Below, piece after piece: positions 19,400 through 31,202 of a stretch of 64,000 nt of DNA. This DNA comes from Diphasiastrum complanatum (lineage: Eukaryota > Streptophyta > Lycopodiopsida > Lycopodiales > Lycopodiaceae): positions 50,983,227 to 51,047,226 of the forward strand of contig CM055107.1 in the NCBI GenBank assembly GCA_029204225.1. Direction: 5' to 3'. A model generated the notes under the pieces. It ran no database searches, was not told the DNA's origin, and was given only the letters and a program-made list of their open reading frames with translations. Every line of letters begins with the position of its first letter. The stretch's first letter is position 1. The translations under genes and the position numbers were made by a program.

Positions 19400-20640
19400 A
19401 TAGGCAACGTATCCGAACACTCGTAGGTTCTTCACAGAAGGCTTAGAGCTTGAGAGGGCCTTGGTTGAATATTTGTTCTGGATGTAAGCTGCAGTGGAGA
19501 CAGCTTCAACCTAGAAGCTCTTGGACAGTGATGCATGCGCCAGCATACATTTAGCTGATTCAACCAGAGTATGGTTCTTTCTCTCGACCAAGCCATTTGA
19601 CTGAGGACTATAAGGAGTGATGAATTGCTGCTCAATGCATTGGCTCTGGCAATACTCTTTAAATAAAGTAGAGATGTACTCTCCACCATTGTCAGACCTC
19701 AGGGCCTTGATTGTCCTTCCAGTCTCTTTTTCTGCACGTTCCTTGAAGATTCTGAAGCAATTGAAAGCTTCTAATTTCTTCTTGATAAAATACACCATAG
19801 TCCTTATGGAAAATTCATCAATAAAAGTTGTGAAATACCTTGCATCCTTCAGAGAAGGATTCTTCATCGGGCCACAAATGTCTATATGTACAACCTCTAA
19901 CAATCCTCTAGAAATATGCTGATGGCTTGATCTAAATGATTTCCCAGTCTGTTTACAGTCTTAACAGATAGGTAACTCGACTTTATTATCAAGACAGTCT
20001 AGATCAAGAATAATAGAATGTTTAGACATTTGTTGTACAAAAGCATGATTCAAGTGACCAAGTCTATAATGCCAAATTAGAATTTTATTTGCTTGAATAG
20101 AAGTACTGAACGCTTGACTTAATCTATACAAGTATCCATGCCTCTTTTCGAGTGCTAGGATCTTGCCTGTCCTATCAACTACTTTGCATTGATCACATTC
20201 GAATTCTACTTTATGTCCTAGATCTATGATTCTGCCTACAGAGAGTAGATTTGTAGATAGATTGGGTACATATAGGACTTTAAAAAGTAGCTTAGATTGA
20301 TCATTTGCAAAGCTTAATCCTATTATCACCAAGGTGAACGTATTTGTTGGTACTGTAGGGTGTATAGGATTCGAAATAGCCAATGAGGCTAGTCATATGC
20401 TGAGTGGCACCGGAATCCAGGAACCAAGAACTGTCGTCGGATGCTCCTTGATGGCTCACCATGAAAGCATCATGATCCGTTTCTTGAATGGGCTATGGAG
20501 CTTCTGTAACTACATTGGCAACTTCATTTGGCTGTCCCTTTCTGTTGTTCTTTTCTTGTAGTATTCGACAGTCTTGAATCTCATGGTTGTTTTTCTTGCA
20601 GTATTTGCAGAACAGCTTTTTCTTAGTATGCGGATTTGAT
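19400..20640 (-). pseudogene. copia protease end, integrase and gag zinc knuckle
   Basis: Minus-strand order from right to left. Zinc knuckle C-K-Y-C-K-K-N-N-H-E-I-Q-D-C (about 20,605-20,565). A damaged protease follows, with L-F-K-V-L-Y-V-P-N-L-S-T-N-L-L-S-V-G (about 20,285-20,235). The integrase zinc domain has H-Y-R-L-G-H-L-N-H (about 20,070-20,040). The integrase core begins H-I-D-I-C-G-P-M, with T-F-I-D-E-F-S, R-S-D-N-G-G-E-Y-I-S and P-Q-S-N-G-L-V-E-R-K-N-H (about 19,890-19,560), so the D, D and E catalytic residues are all visible. Stops and frameshifts separate protease from zinc domain and zinc domain from core. The integrase C-terminal part extends to about 19,400. Confidence 0.85.
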
Positions 20641-20645
20641 TGTTC

Positions 20646-21334
20646 TTAGTGCCATGTTGGTTTCTGGTTTTGCTTTGATTGCTTCGGGCCTTTCTTTTTC
20701 TTCTGCTTAGTCATGCCTTTGTTGGTATACAAGGCATGAGAATCAGTTGAGGAACTATGGGCTTCATTCCTCCACGTGTCTTCCTGCAACAACATTGCAA
20801 TGACTCTTGAAAGAGTCAGCTCTGGATGCGTCGTAATGATCATCACCCAACTGTTGTATGAGCTTGGCAAGCTTGTAAGCAGTTGCATTACTATGTCTTG
20901 ATCGTCTATGACAGATCTGACAGCGGCCATTTGCTTTAACAGGTTCTTGAACTGGTTGATGTGATTCTGCAGGGAATCACCATTTTCCATCTTGAGGGAG
21001 TAAATTTTTTTCCTAAGATGTAGCTTGGAAGCTATACCTCACACTTCGTATAATGTGCTCAAGATGTCCCACTTCTTTGGATGTCTGAGCTTCGGACACA
21101 TGGCCGATCTGAGTATTTTAAAATAATGATGATGATTAGCGCAAATGCTTTGTCATCCTTCAGCTTCCATCTGGAGATCATTGTGTCGTCAGCTTCGGGT
21201 TTTCCCTTTGCACCTGTAACAATGTCATACAACTCCTTAGCCATTAGCAGGGTTCTCATCTTAAATTTCCACAGATGGTAATTAGTTCCATCAAGCTTGT
21301 CCATGATAGGACTGGCTTTCCCTTGGAAATCCAT
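20646..21334 (-). pseudogene. copia gag
   Basis: The minus-strand gag start is ATG at 21,334 (M-D-F-Q-G-K-A-S-P-I-M-D-K-L-D-G), followed by N-Y-H-L-W-K-F-K-M-R, the usual copia gag opening. A frameshift near 21,060 leads to the second half (N-H-I-N-Q-F-K-N-L-L-K-Q-M, L-L-T-S-L-P-S-S-Y-N-S-W). A lysine-rich tail precedes the knuckle at 20,605. Upstream of the ATG the sequence switches within about 20 bp to a plus-strand copia fragment, so leader and 5' LTR are lost. Confidence 0.85.
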
Positions 21335-21349
21335 GTGAAAGATTAGTCT

Positions 21350-23046
21350 AGGTGATAGAAGTAACTATCAGTGGCTTGAGTATGAAAATCTGGTGCTAAA
21401 TCATAGTGCATTACTGGCTGAAGAGCATAGGATGATGCACACCAATGCAAGAATGAATTCTATGTCTCTACAGGATGGTGATGAGAAAGCAAATTTCTCA
21501 TTCAAAGGCAAGAAGAAGCACTTCAAGGAGACCAAGGAAGAGGATGATGCTTCAAGCTTAAAGGGCAAGATCAAGGACAAGTCCAAGTTCAAATGTTTTT
21601 TATGTGGAAAGAAAGGACATTTTGCATCAGAATGTCTCAAGAAGAAGAAGGCACAAGAGAGCAAACAAAGCAACATTGCACATCAGGAGGAGGAGGAGAA
21701 TGAAGAAGAGTCATCTTTGATGGTTTCCAACAAACCTCCATCATCCAAGAGCAACCCAAATGATTCTTGGTGGATTGATAGTGGGGCTAGCTCCCACATG
21801 ACATATCAAAAGGACATTTTTTTCACTTTATTTTCTTACAATTGATGTACATAGATCAATCTATACTGCAAGTAGTCAATAATGTAAGATAAGTGGAATA
21901 GGAACCATTCCATTGTATGTTGGATCATCCAAAAGGATGAATCTTGAGAATGTTTTTTATGTTCCTAAGTTAACTAAGACTCTGCTTAGTGTTGGCCAAT
22001 TAATGGATAATGGCCTTGATGTAAATTTATGCATGAAGTTTGTTCCATCCTTAGAAATGATGAATGTATAGCTAAAGGCTTTAAGTAAGGTAGATTGTTT
22101 AAGCTTGATGCTGATATTGCAGTGGAGAGTGTTAACTTGGCAAAGGTGGAACTATGGCACAAAAGGTTGGGCCACCCCAACTTCAAAGCCATGGAAACTA
22201 TGTGTGCAAAGGAGCTTGCACTCGGCCTCCCCAAGCATTTGTCAAAGTGTGGAAAGATATGTGAAGCATGTAGCCTCTCAAAGGCTCACAAACTACCCTT
22301 CTCAAGATCTACATGAAGATCAAGCTCTCCTCTTGAACTCATCCATTCGGATGTTCATAGCTTTTCACATGAGTCTAATGGTGGCCAAGTATTATGTAAT
22401 TTTCATTGATGACTATTCTAGATATTGTTGGATGTACCTCTTGTCTAGCAATTCTATGGTGTTTGATTCTTTTGTAAAGTTCAAGACTTTGGTAGAAAAT
22501 CAACTTAATACCAAGATTAAGGTATTAAGGAGTGATAATGGAGGTGAATATATCTCCAATAAGTTGATTGATTTTTGTAGTTCTAATGGCATAAAGAGGG
22601 AGTTGTCATGTCCATACACCCCTCAACAAAATGGAGTGAGTAAGAGAAGAAATAGATCTCTTTGTGAGTGTGCTAAGGCCTTAAGGCTAGATGCTTCTCT
22701 ATCCAAACCATTTTGAGGTGAGGCAATAACTTGTGCTAATTATTTGTGCAATAGATTGCCTAACCAAGCCATTGGAGGAATCACACCATTTGAAGCTCTA
22801 TTTGGAGAGAAGCCCAATCTCAAGGATCTCAAAGTTTTTGGAGCCACTTGCTATGTACACCAATCCTTGGATACAAGGAAGAAGGATGATGCAATCTCCA
22901 TCAAAGGCATCTTTGTGGGATATTGTGAGAATAGCAAAGGATCTAGAGTCTTCAATCCCATCACTAGCAAGGTGATAGTGAGTAGGGATGTTATTTTGAT
23001 GAAGGACATGGTGATTGCTCTTAAGGCTAATAATATTCTATGGTAA
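21350..23046 (+). pseudogene. Ty1-copia gag-protease-integrase, plus strand
   Basis: Plus-strand copia from the end of the gag UBN2 domain through integrase. The zinc knuckle C-F-L-C-G-K-K-G-H-F-A-S-E-C is intact (about 21,595-21,636). Protease W-W-I-D-S-G-A-S-S-H-M (about 21,770-21,802) is cut by a stop at 21,843. The integrase zinc domain (L-W-H-K-R-L-G-H-P-N-F and C-G-K-I-C-E-A-C-S-L-S-K) spans 22,152-22,285. The core has F-I-D-D-Y-S-R and R-S-D-N-G-G-E-Y-I-S, but Q-N-G-V-S-K-R-R-N has Lys where the catalytic Glu belongs. The C-terminal part runs to TAA at 23,044-23,046. At least three frameshifts or stops. It resembles the family of the RT-RNase H at 31,203. Confidence 0.88.
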
Positions 23047-25376
23047 TATTATAAAGAATAACCATCAAGACAAGAAAATATGAAAACTATCATGACATTG
23101 GCCACATAAAATTTTAGAACAACATAATGATTATTATAATTATTTATTTTCTTAACGTAAAAAGAGCTATAATAAGTTACATTCAAATTGAGATAGATTT
23201 CTTATGAAAATAGAAAATATGCCACTATAACATGAATAAGACTGCCATCATAAATTGTCACTAGTATTTATTCATGAACAATAAGATTTAGGCTTTGTGG
23301 AAGGTAACAACAAGTGGGAGACATGATTTTTAAGACATTAGTCACTTAGAAAAAATCTGTGATGTATGAAAAATAAATTCCATATTAGTGAATTATTTTT
23401 GTGTACTTTGTAGCTTTTCAAACATGAAAAAAAAAATAGTATTTTACTTTACACCACATTCTAAAAGCCAATTGTTACATCACATGCACATTATATTCAA
23501 CATTATGCTCATCATGTTTTTTATAGACAAAAAAATTTCAACCACTAATTTTTGAGTGCTTAAAGTTTTTTACAAAGATCAAAGTAATTTAAAAGACATC
23601 TATATCATAAAAGGATTTTTGACAAAGTACAATGATGCATCAACACCATTCGGACAAAAATTCATCATTAGAAAATGCAAAATAAATTTTTTCTGCCAAA
23701 TAATTTTTGTGTCCATCCATGGATAGAGATTGCAATAAACTATTGTTTAACTCTTCAATTCATTATTCTTGAGTCTTAGAGTTTGTTTTATCATAGTGTA
23801 ATATTGAATCTTAACTATATTTTAATAGTCTTAACATTATGATTGAAACAAATTACGATATCCATCATAATTATATTTAAAGTCAACTCACTTTTGTAAG
23901 TACATACATAAGTTTTAAATATAATACTTTCATAAAAACCATATCGGTCTATTGGACAATGAAAATTTTAGTGCATATGATTACATGCACATACCATTCT
24001 AAAGAGCTATTTTTTTTCTCCTAAAAGGTTGTTATAAGCACAGACACAAGATTTTCATACTCTATTTTAATAAATGTTTTACATTGAGATATAAGATAAA
24101 GTCATATATATGGTTACGTTACTCAATAAATTTGACCATATGTTCCAAACTAAAATTTGAACATGCTCTTTTCTATGGAATCTATATCCTCAATAAGGTA
24201 AAAACAAAAAGCACACAAGAACAAAATGGGTGTTTGACAATTTTAAAATCTTAACACTAGTATTTTGATGACCTCCCTCATCCCCGATTTTGGGTCACAT
24301 AATCTATAGCTACAAAAGTGAGCCATGAAAACTCCCAATTTATGTCACTTGCTGAAAGAAACCATAAGACATAAGGGGCTTCAAATTTTGTAGCAAACAA
24401 ACATTTGTCGCGCTCTAGTTTTGGATGATGAGATATAATTTGATCCAAGGTTGAGTGAAGTTTTGTAATTTGTAAACTAGCTGTCCCATAAGCAAAGTGG
24501 ACAACTAGTTGCTTTCACGCATTCTCTATAAGAGACATGCAACCTATGATAGAAATGATCATCAATGTAGTTATGCTACAAATCACATAGAATATTAAGC
24601 ACAAGAGCTTACATAGAGTTGATAAAGGAAAAATATCACCAGTGAATAGGTCCTTATCACTATTGAATCAAGCAAGACCGTGAATTTAGAGAAACTACAC
24701 AATGTGGAGAAAAATCTCCCCTTCCAATCTCTTCACCAAAATGAGATATATATATAAGCCTTACTAAAATGATAAAAGATCTAATATTTATAGCAATAGT
24801 AGGCCAAAATAGTGTTTCCATAACAAGCCCATGTGTCTCTAATCTCAACCATCCAAAAAATCAATGAACTAGATTTGACTAGTTTTAGCATTATCCACTA
24901 GTTTATGCTAGAAATGGAAAATATGACTAAACAAAGCAGAGAAAATTTCTTAGCCTTATCCCTCTGATTTCACACGAGGACCACCACACTTTGGCTTCGA
25001 TACTGAAAATAAACTTTTAACTTTGTTGGCCTCAAGTTGATACTTGCCAAAATACATTGGTCTTTTTATAAAATGCACTATACTAATGAATTTCTATTGT
25101 CGTAGAAAGTTTAACACTAGAGTCATCACAAAATGCACACAAAAGTGTGCATTTCAAGCACTTGTTCAAAAAATCATATCTCATAAAATATGATGAATCA
25201 CATCAAATCCTTTCACATGTGTGTTCTTCATATATACATTTATTGATTAAAAATTATGCGACCTTCATTTTGAGCAACTTACATGTAAGATATGAATGGT
25301 CAAACATGTGGGCGTACTTATCGAGCTTCAATATTTTCATATACGAGACTACATTATTGTGAATTTTATATTCAAT
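23047..25376. other. AT-rich filler, no recognisable feature
   Basis: No coding motif, LTR edge or primer-binding site was found on either strand. The sequence is AT-rich with short homopolymers. Confidence 0.5.
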
Positions 25377-25870
25377 GTTTTGTCTGTCTACTCTTAAAAA
25401 TCCTATATGATTATAGAAACATGCCTATAAAAGAAAATTGAATTTTGAGGTCTATAGTGATAAATATGCACATTCAAACTTATCTATTTAAGTGATGATA
25501 AAAATCACCAAAACTAAAAGTATCATATTTGAACGTATAACACCATGATTTTAACAATATTTTTTTGGGTTGTCTACTTTAAAAAGTATTATATGACCAT
25601 AAAAACATGTTTTTCAAATTGTTTTCAATTTGGAGGTATGTAGAGATAGATATGTGCATCTAAAATTACCCATGTCAAGTGCTAAAAAGTGTTGAAAATT
25701 ATTGTAAGGTGCTAAAAAGTTACAGCTCTTTTGGAGGTCCTTTTTACAACCCTGTCTTTGGCTATCTACTTTGAAAAATCAAATTTGGAGTCCCATAGAC
25801 ATATATACGTGCACTTAAAGTTACCCATGTGAAGTGCTGAAAAGTGCCAAAAAATTGAAGTTTTTTTGGG
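25377..25870. repeat. diverged tandem repeats, about 185 bp period
   Basis: Three degenerate copies begin near 25,377, 25,562 and 25,750. Each has a t-g-t-c-t-a-c-t-like start, then a-aaaacatg, an aatttggag-like block and acccatgt.aagtgctaaaaagtg (best seen in copies two and three). The arrangement looks like a decayed minisatellite or satellite unit. Confidence 0.5.
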
Positions 25871-26012
25871 GCAAATTGCCATCAATTGGGAGAAAAAAAA
25901 TTAAGTCTTCTGATAACACAATGAATAGTCACGTCTAGTTCCACACTCAATTGAAAGATTGAAATTTCAATAATTTGATGGCATGTTATGTCTCATCAAG
26001 TGTGTTGAATTT
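25871..26012. other. AT-rich filler
   Basis: No feature recognised between the tandem repeats and the next LTR fragment. Confidence 0.4.
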
Positions 26013-26175
26013 CACACATGTGGGAGTGCCCAAAAGTGTGATTATGATCTCCTAAGATTTGGTGATTGCACAAATATCAAGCATAGATTGAAATCCAAGA
26101 TCTACCTCACAAATCTAAGACAAGAGCACAATGAAACATGCATATATCAACCATAGAAGTACATTCACACATGTG
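26013..26175 (-). mobile_element. palindrome-bounded copia LTR block 1
   Basis: This 163-bp block starts and ends with CACACATGTG (26,013-26,022 and 26,166-26,175). It is closely similar to 29,386-29,548, which is bounded the same way, and similarity between the two loci fades outside the palindromes. The second copy lies within an LTR in minus orientation, which gives the strand. Confidence 0.6.
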
Positions 26176-26372
26176 GATAATGATTAATCAATGATCAATC
26201 TAGATTCCATTTAACACTGTCATATAACTAGTCAGAAGGTTTAGTTTGAGTGTGGAATTACCAGTCACCATGATTGATTGAATGTTCAGTTCACTTGAAT
26301 TTCATGCACATTGCATTGTATGATTGTATAGGTTGTCACAAACAATGCGGCAACTTGTGTTGCCATGGGTAG

Positions 26373-26858
26373 TGTCATGCCCCAGACTGATCCCGTTAGA
26401 GGTTAATAGGCCTACCTTGACTCGTAATTTAATTATGATTATGAGGGGTTTGGGGCCCTCATGTTTATGTGGCCATAATTAATGGTTGGAGGCCTAAACT
26501 CTAGATGGTGAATTTGTATGGGTCTATTAGTGAGTCATAGGAGTATTGGATGGCGTGGCCCATTTAGGCTGCATATGTGTCTTGTGAGGTGTCACAGTGC
26601 ACCACTAGTGGTGCATGGACCGTGGAGGGCATAAGTAGACCCATTGGGGCTCTCACTAGTGTATGCTTGATTGTGATGTTAGTAGCTACATGCTACTGGT
26701 TTGACTCCTCTATCCTTTGTGAGTGACTGATCCATAGCTTGTCGGTTGGATCCATTCGATTTAGGTTTGGCTAGGTTGGTTTGTCCACCATCCGATTCTC
26801 TTGTGTTGCTTTGTTGCAGCTTACTTAGCTAGTGTATCCTTGGTGAGTGACTTTATAG
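26373..26858 (+). mobile_element. gypsy-type LTR
   Basis: It begins TGTCATGCCCCAG, a typical start for plant gypsy LTRs, and is followed at 26,859-26,870 by TGATATCATAGC, a two-base variant of the primer-binding site TGGTATCAGAGC. Inside lies an 18-bp perfect palindrome at 26,598-26,615. No internal coding sequence follows; the downstream 220 bp lead into a microsatellite. Confidence 0.6.
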
Positions 26859-26870
26859 TGATATCATAGC
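26859..26870 (+). promoter_or_regulatory. decayed primer-binding site
   Basis: TGATATCATAGC follows the LTR edge and matches TGGTATCAGAGC at 10 of 12 positions; both changes are G to A or G to T. Confidence 0.5.
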
Positions 26871-27708
<838 letters not shown>

Positions 27709-28206
27709 TCAGTTAACAGCCACATGGGCAATTGAGAATGGAATATCTCGAGTTGTTTGGCCAAGGTGCTGCCCTTTGATCACTATTGTTGATTTACGAA
27801 AAGGCAAGCATGGGCAAATGGGCCCAAAACTAAAACCCACAAAGCCATAGAATAAGAGGAAAAAATGAACTTGTTGCTTGCTCATAGAAGAGAGAAACCA
27901 ATAAACAATGATATTCCATGTGACACTCTTAATCAAATAGGTCTGAAGAGTCATAAGGCCTGGTGGGCGAAACTCCTTTAGAAATTTGATTTTGAGATTT
28001 GGCATGTTAGAAGCACCAATCAAGCCATTACATTCATTTAGAAACCTGAAATTTTGGCAAATTGAATTCAACTCATTCGTTAGTGGGGAAATTCCAATGA
28101 TAATATTTAAATCAAATTTGTTCTTAATTGGATCAATTTCCCACTCATTCTTTCCAGTTTCTAAATCTGTCACTCTAGGAATGTTAGGGTGAGACCTACA
28201 ATTCAT
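27709..28206 (-). CDS. unclassified 165-codon reading frame
   Basis: The minus strand is open from ATG 28,206 to the stop at 27,709. It starts with a hydrophilic part (N-C-R-S-H-P-N-I-P-R-V-T-D-L-E-T-G-K) and ends with aromatic and hydrophobic runs (F-F-L-L-F-Y-G-F-V-G-F-S-F-G-P). I recognise no domain, and no retroelement signature. A (TG)n run lies immediately upstream of the ATG. It may be a chance open frame; the length is only suggestive. Confidence 0.2.
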   Translation of the reverse strand: MNCRSHPNIPRVTDLETGKNEWEIDPIKNKFDLNIIIGISPLTNELNSICQNFRFLNECNGLIGASNMPNLKIKFLKEFRPPGLMTLQTYLIKSVTWNIIVYWFLSSMSKQQVHFFLLFYGFVGFSFGPICPCLPFRKSTIVIKGQHLGQTTRDIPFSIAHVAVN

Positions 28207-28229
28207 TGTGTGTGTGTGTGTGTGTGTGT
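28207..28229. repeat. (TG)n microsatellite
   Basis: About 11 dinucleotide units. Confidence 0.85.
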
Positions 28230-29281
28230 ATTTGCCTTGCAGTTACCAAGAGTTGAAATGAGGAGATTTTTTACCACTAACTTTTGATGGTGAAGTTTTA
28301 AAATTTTCTAGAATATATATTTTCAAGTGGAATATAACATCCAAAAGTGACTGTTTTTTCAATGTGAGCTTTGCATTCTTAGTTCATGTTGATCATAATC
28401 CATGTATGCACCAAGGCAATATGATGCCATTTGCTATAGTTTTGTCATTATTTCACGAAACAAATAATATTCATCACACATTTTTGCAAGAGGCAAGAGC
28501 TTTACATACATCCTATAAATATTAGGGGCTAATTCTTTTGAGTGCATGTATCTTCATCCAAAAGATTCCATGCATTGATTGATAATGATTAGTCTTATTC
28601 CCTTGAGCTACTTGTCGATGAAAAATGTGCAAAGGGAATGTGTGGCAGTTAGTAACATATTAGACTTGGGCATTTTGTATCAATCTACAATAAGGTGCTT
28701 TTTGTTCTTATGTTGTCTCCTAAAGTTAAGATGAAAGATCAATTCATAGTTTAATAAGCATTTGTACTGTCACAATGCATGTGCATAATGAGTTAGGTAT
28801 TACGTAAGGAGATAGATGTCTACATTGATATCTATAAGATAAAGTCTTTTTATTTTCTTCGACTTTAGTTCTTTGACAACTTGGGCTCTAGATATAGTCA
28901 TTTATTCCTAGATATGTCATTTCCCAAATGCATATTTGCATTAGGTTCTCATATTTTATGAAATACAAGAAAGGTCATGAATACTAAAAAGAAAAAATCA
29001 GCAAAAAAAAGTCATAAATGTTGCAATCAAACTATGTGATGCACTTGTTTGATGTGTGCTTAAAATTACAAATTTCACCATAAATTATGTGAAATTCCAA
29101 AATAAATCTACAAGCATCTAGTTGTATACACATATTCAAGAATTTGAATTTTTAAGACTTTTTTTTCTAAGTTTGTTAGATGCATATAAAATCAATATCT
29201 TTAAAAAACTAGGTAACTTAGAAGAACAATGAAAAATAGTCATATTAAACAAACACATACAACAATCACATCACTAAGATA

Positions 29282-29283
<2 letters not shown>
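28230..29283. other. AT-rich filler, no recognisable feature
   Basis: No coding motif or repeat edge was found. Confidence 0.45.

Positions 29284-29328
<45 letters not shown>
29284..29328. repeat. (GT)n microsatellite
   Basis: About 22 dinucleotide units. Confidence 0.9.
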
Positions 29329-29329
<1 letters not shown>

Positions 29330-29385
29330 ATCTTTGTACCGACATATATGATTTAGTGAATTAATTAAGCTAGCTTGTTAAATTC

Positions 29386-30050
29386 CACATGTGTGGGACA
29401 CCCCAAAAGTGTGATTATGATCTCCTAAGATGTGGTGATTGCACAAAGATCAAGCATAGATTGAAATCCAAGATCTATCTTACAAATCTAAGGCAAGAGC
29501 ACAATGTAACATAGATATATCAAACACCAAAGTAAATTCACACATGTGGAGACTTGTGGATGAAAAAACTAAGCATGGAAAGGCCTTGCTCTCGGGTAGA
29601 GAGAGAATCCAACATCAAAGACTCGGGTAGACAGATAAAGCCAAAATAGCTCAAAATGTAGAAACTCTCATTAACTCCAAAAAACTTACATAGAATTGAC
29701 CTATCACTCATATAAGTAGCAACTCGAGGTAGAGAGGAGTGGATTTGATTGGCTTAGTGACATATAGGCCCTCAAACTTGATTGGACCAATTTCATGGAT
29801 CTCTTACTTGTGATTGGTCACATGATCTCAATACAACACATAGGAAGGTGTCACTATCCCTCTACCATCATGCCATGTGTCAAGTGCCTAACTTACTCTT
29901 GGATTTGGCCTAATCATCATCTAGCATGTGTACATGCTCGAGTTACCTGTAGTGCCAAAATTGGCCTAATCACCTACTAACATGTGGATTGACATAAAGA
30001 AGTCAACATACACCCTAACTCAACATAGATAACTTTTACAAATTTTCACA
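29386..30050 (-). mobile_element. 3' LTR of element D, truncated at a palindrome
   Basis: On the minus strand it starts TGTGAAAATTTG at 30,050, directly after the purine tract GGAGGAG, the same junction as in element K and at 32,696. Palindromes lie at 29,539-29,548 and 29,386-29,393. Left of the second palindrome the sequence is a microsatellite and filler, so the LTR is broken there. The block between the two palindromes recurs at 26,013-26,175. Length is about 665 bp. Confidence 0.65.
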
Positions 30051-30057
30051 CTCCTCC
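30051..30057 (-). promoter_or_regulatory. polypurine tract of element D
   Basis: GGAGGAG on the minus strand abuts the LTR start. Confidence 0.65.
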
Positions 30058-30210
30058 TTAAAAAATACCTATTCTAATTTAACATAGAGCTTGTTGAGTA
30101 GATTCTTTGGTGTGAGAACTAGCCAAAGGATATTTGGTTGTAGCCAATTCACCATTGCCATGAGAGGATTTCCTTGTTGGAAATCCAATACCACCTTCCT
30201 TGATGATCAT

Positions 30211-30498
30211 TCAACCATTCCTTCCATGCTTGAAGAAGACCTTTGATTTGAAGTCTCCTCTCTCTTGAAAATCATTGCACCATGATGGAAATCCAAGGCC
30301 TCCATGCCTCACAATCATTGTGAAGATCAAGATCACAAGATAGGCAAAAAAGTTGATTGCCAAGATTTTGCACACTAGCTTAGTCCACATACTATGAACT
30401 TTGTGCATGATAGATCTAATCTTGAAATCAACAACTATCTTGATATTCTTAAGGCTACATACTTGCTCCTTTGTGGATGGACTTAATCTCATCATCAA
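30211..30498 (-). pseudogene. module X (second half), element D
   Basis: A minus-strand segment lies between the gag remnant and the polypurine tract. It reads S-L-K-N-I-K-I and D-F-K-I-R-S-I-M-H-K-V-H, matching D-F-N-I-R-K-I-M in copy A and G-F-K-I-R-S-I-L-D-R-V-H in element C. After one frameshift it continues S-V-Q-N-L-G-N, then C-E-A-W-R-P-W-I-S-I, matching N-L-D-N-H and Y-E-T-W-R-S-R-I-S-I of copy A. Only the C-terminal half of the module remains, joined directly to gag. It is short and frameshifted; the match is to other copies in this window. Confidence 0.55.
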
Positions 30499-31189
30499 TC
30501 TCCTCCTTTGATTTGTCCTTCTTGAAATGTTGACGATGCTCTTTGCTCCTTCCTCCTGTCTTGTCCTTTTTTGAAGTATGCTTTCACCTCTCCATCATCC
30601 TTCAAGGAAAGTTGATTGATCCTCAATAGCTTGTTCACTTGCCTACACTCCTCAAAAATGAAAACTCCTTGTAGTACATCCAAGCTTGTAAGCTCCTCCT
30701 TGATTGCATAAGATTGAACAAGGTTGTCAACCCATTTAGGATCACTTGCACTAGCTCTCTTGGATTGAGGTGGTCGCCTATGCAAGTAAGCTCTCTATGA
30801 AGATCTTTCACTCTCAAAACATAATTTGAGGCACTATCATCACTCTTTTGGAAGCTTCGAAAGATTTTATTTCTTACTGTGAGCAACCTAGATGTGTTCA
30901 TTGCCTCATACATGGATTTCAATGTGTCCCAAGCCTCCTTGGCCGAGGTGCCAATCTACCTCAACACTTCATTGAAAACATTTATTTTGATGATATGAAG
31001 GGCCATCCTTTCCCTCTTCTTGTACTTTTGGACCTCTTGGAGCACTTGAGGCTCCTCCTCAAGTCCTAGCACAATCTCCATCACATCTTGGAGTACCAAA
31101 ATGGACTTCATCCTCACCTTCCAATTGGCATAGTTGGAGGTGTTCAATCTCTAACCATGCTCCAACAAAATGAAACCTATGGAAGCCAT
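30499..31189 (-). pseudogene. Ty1-copia gag of element D
   Basis: The minus-strand gag start is ATG at 31,189 (M-A-S-I-G-F), with N-Y-A-N-W-K-V-R-M-K-S-I, L-E-E-E-P-Q-V-L-Q-E-V-Q-K-Y-K-K-R and I-N-V-F-N-E-V-L-R. After a stop come E-A-W-D-T-L-K-S-M-Y-E-A-M-N-T-S-R-L-L and L-V-Q-V-I-L-N-G-L. It breaks off in the lysine-rich tail before any zinc knuckle, where module X begins. Two stops and one frameshift. Right of the ATG the sequence switches within about 15 bp to a plus-strand RT, so the 5' LTR is lost. Confidence 0.8.
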
Positions 31190-31202
31190 CTTCCCTTGAG
31201 AA

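Noticed and set aside
30211-30420. Hydrophobic, membrane-like segment in module X of elements D and C
   Set aside because: It appears only in a frame that does not match copy A; the frame conserved among the copies is not hydrophobic, so it is a shadow. An envelope-like role is not supported.
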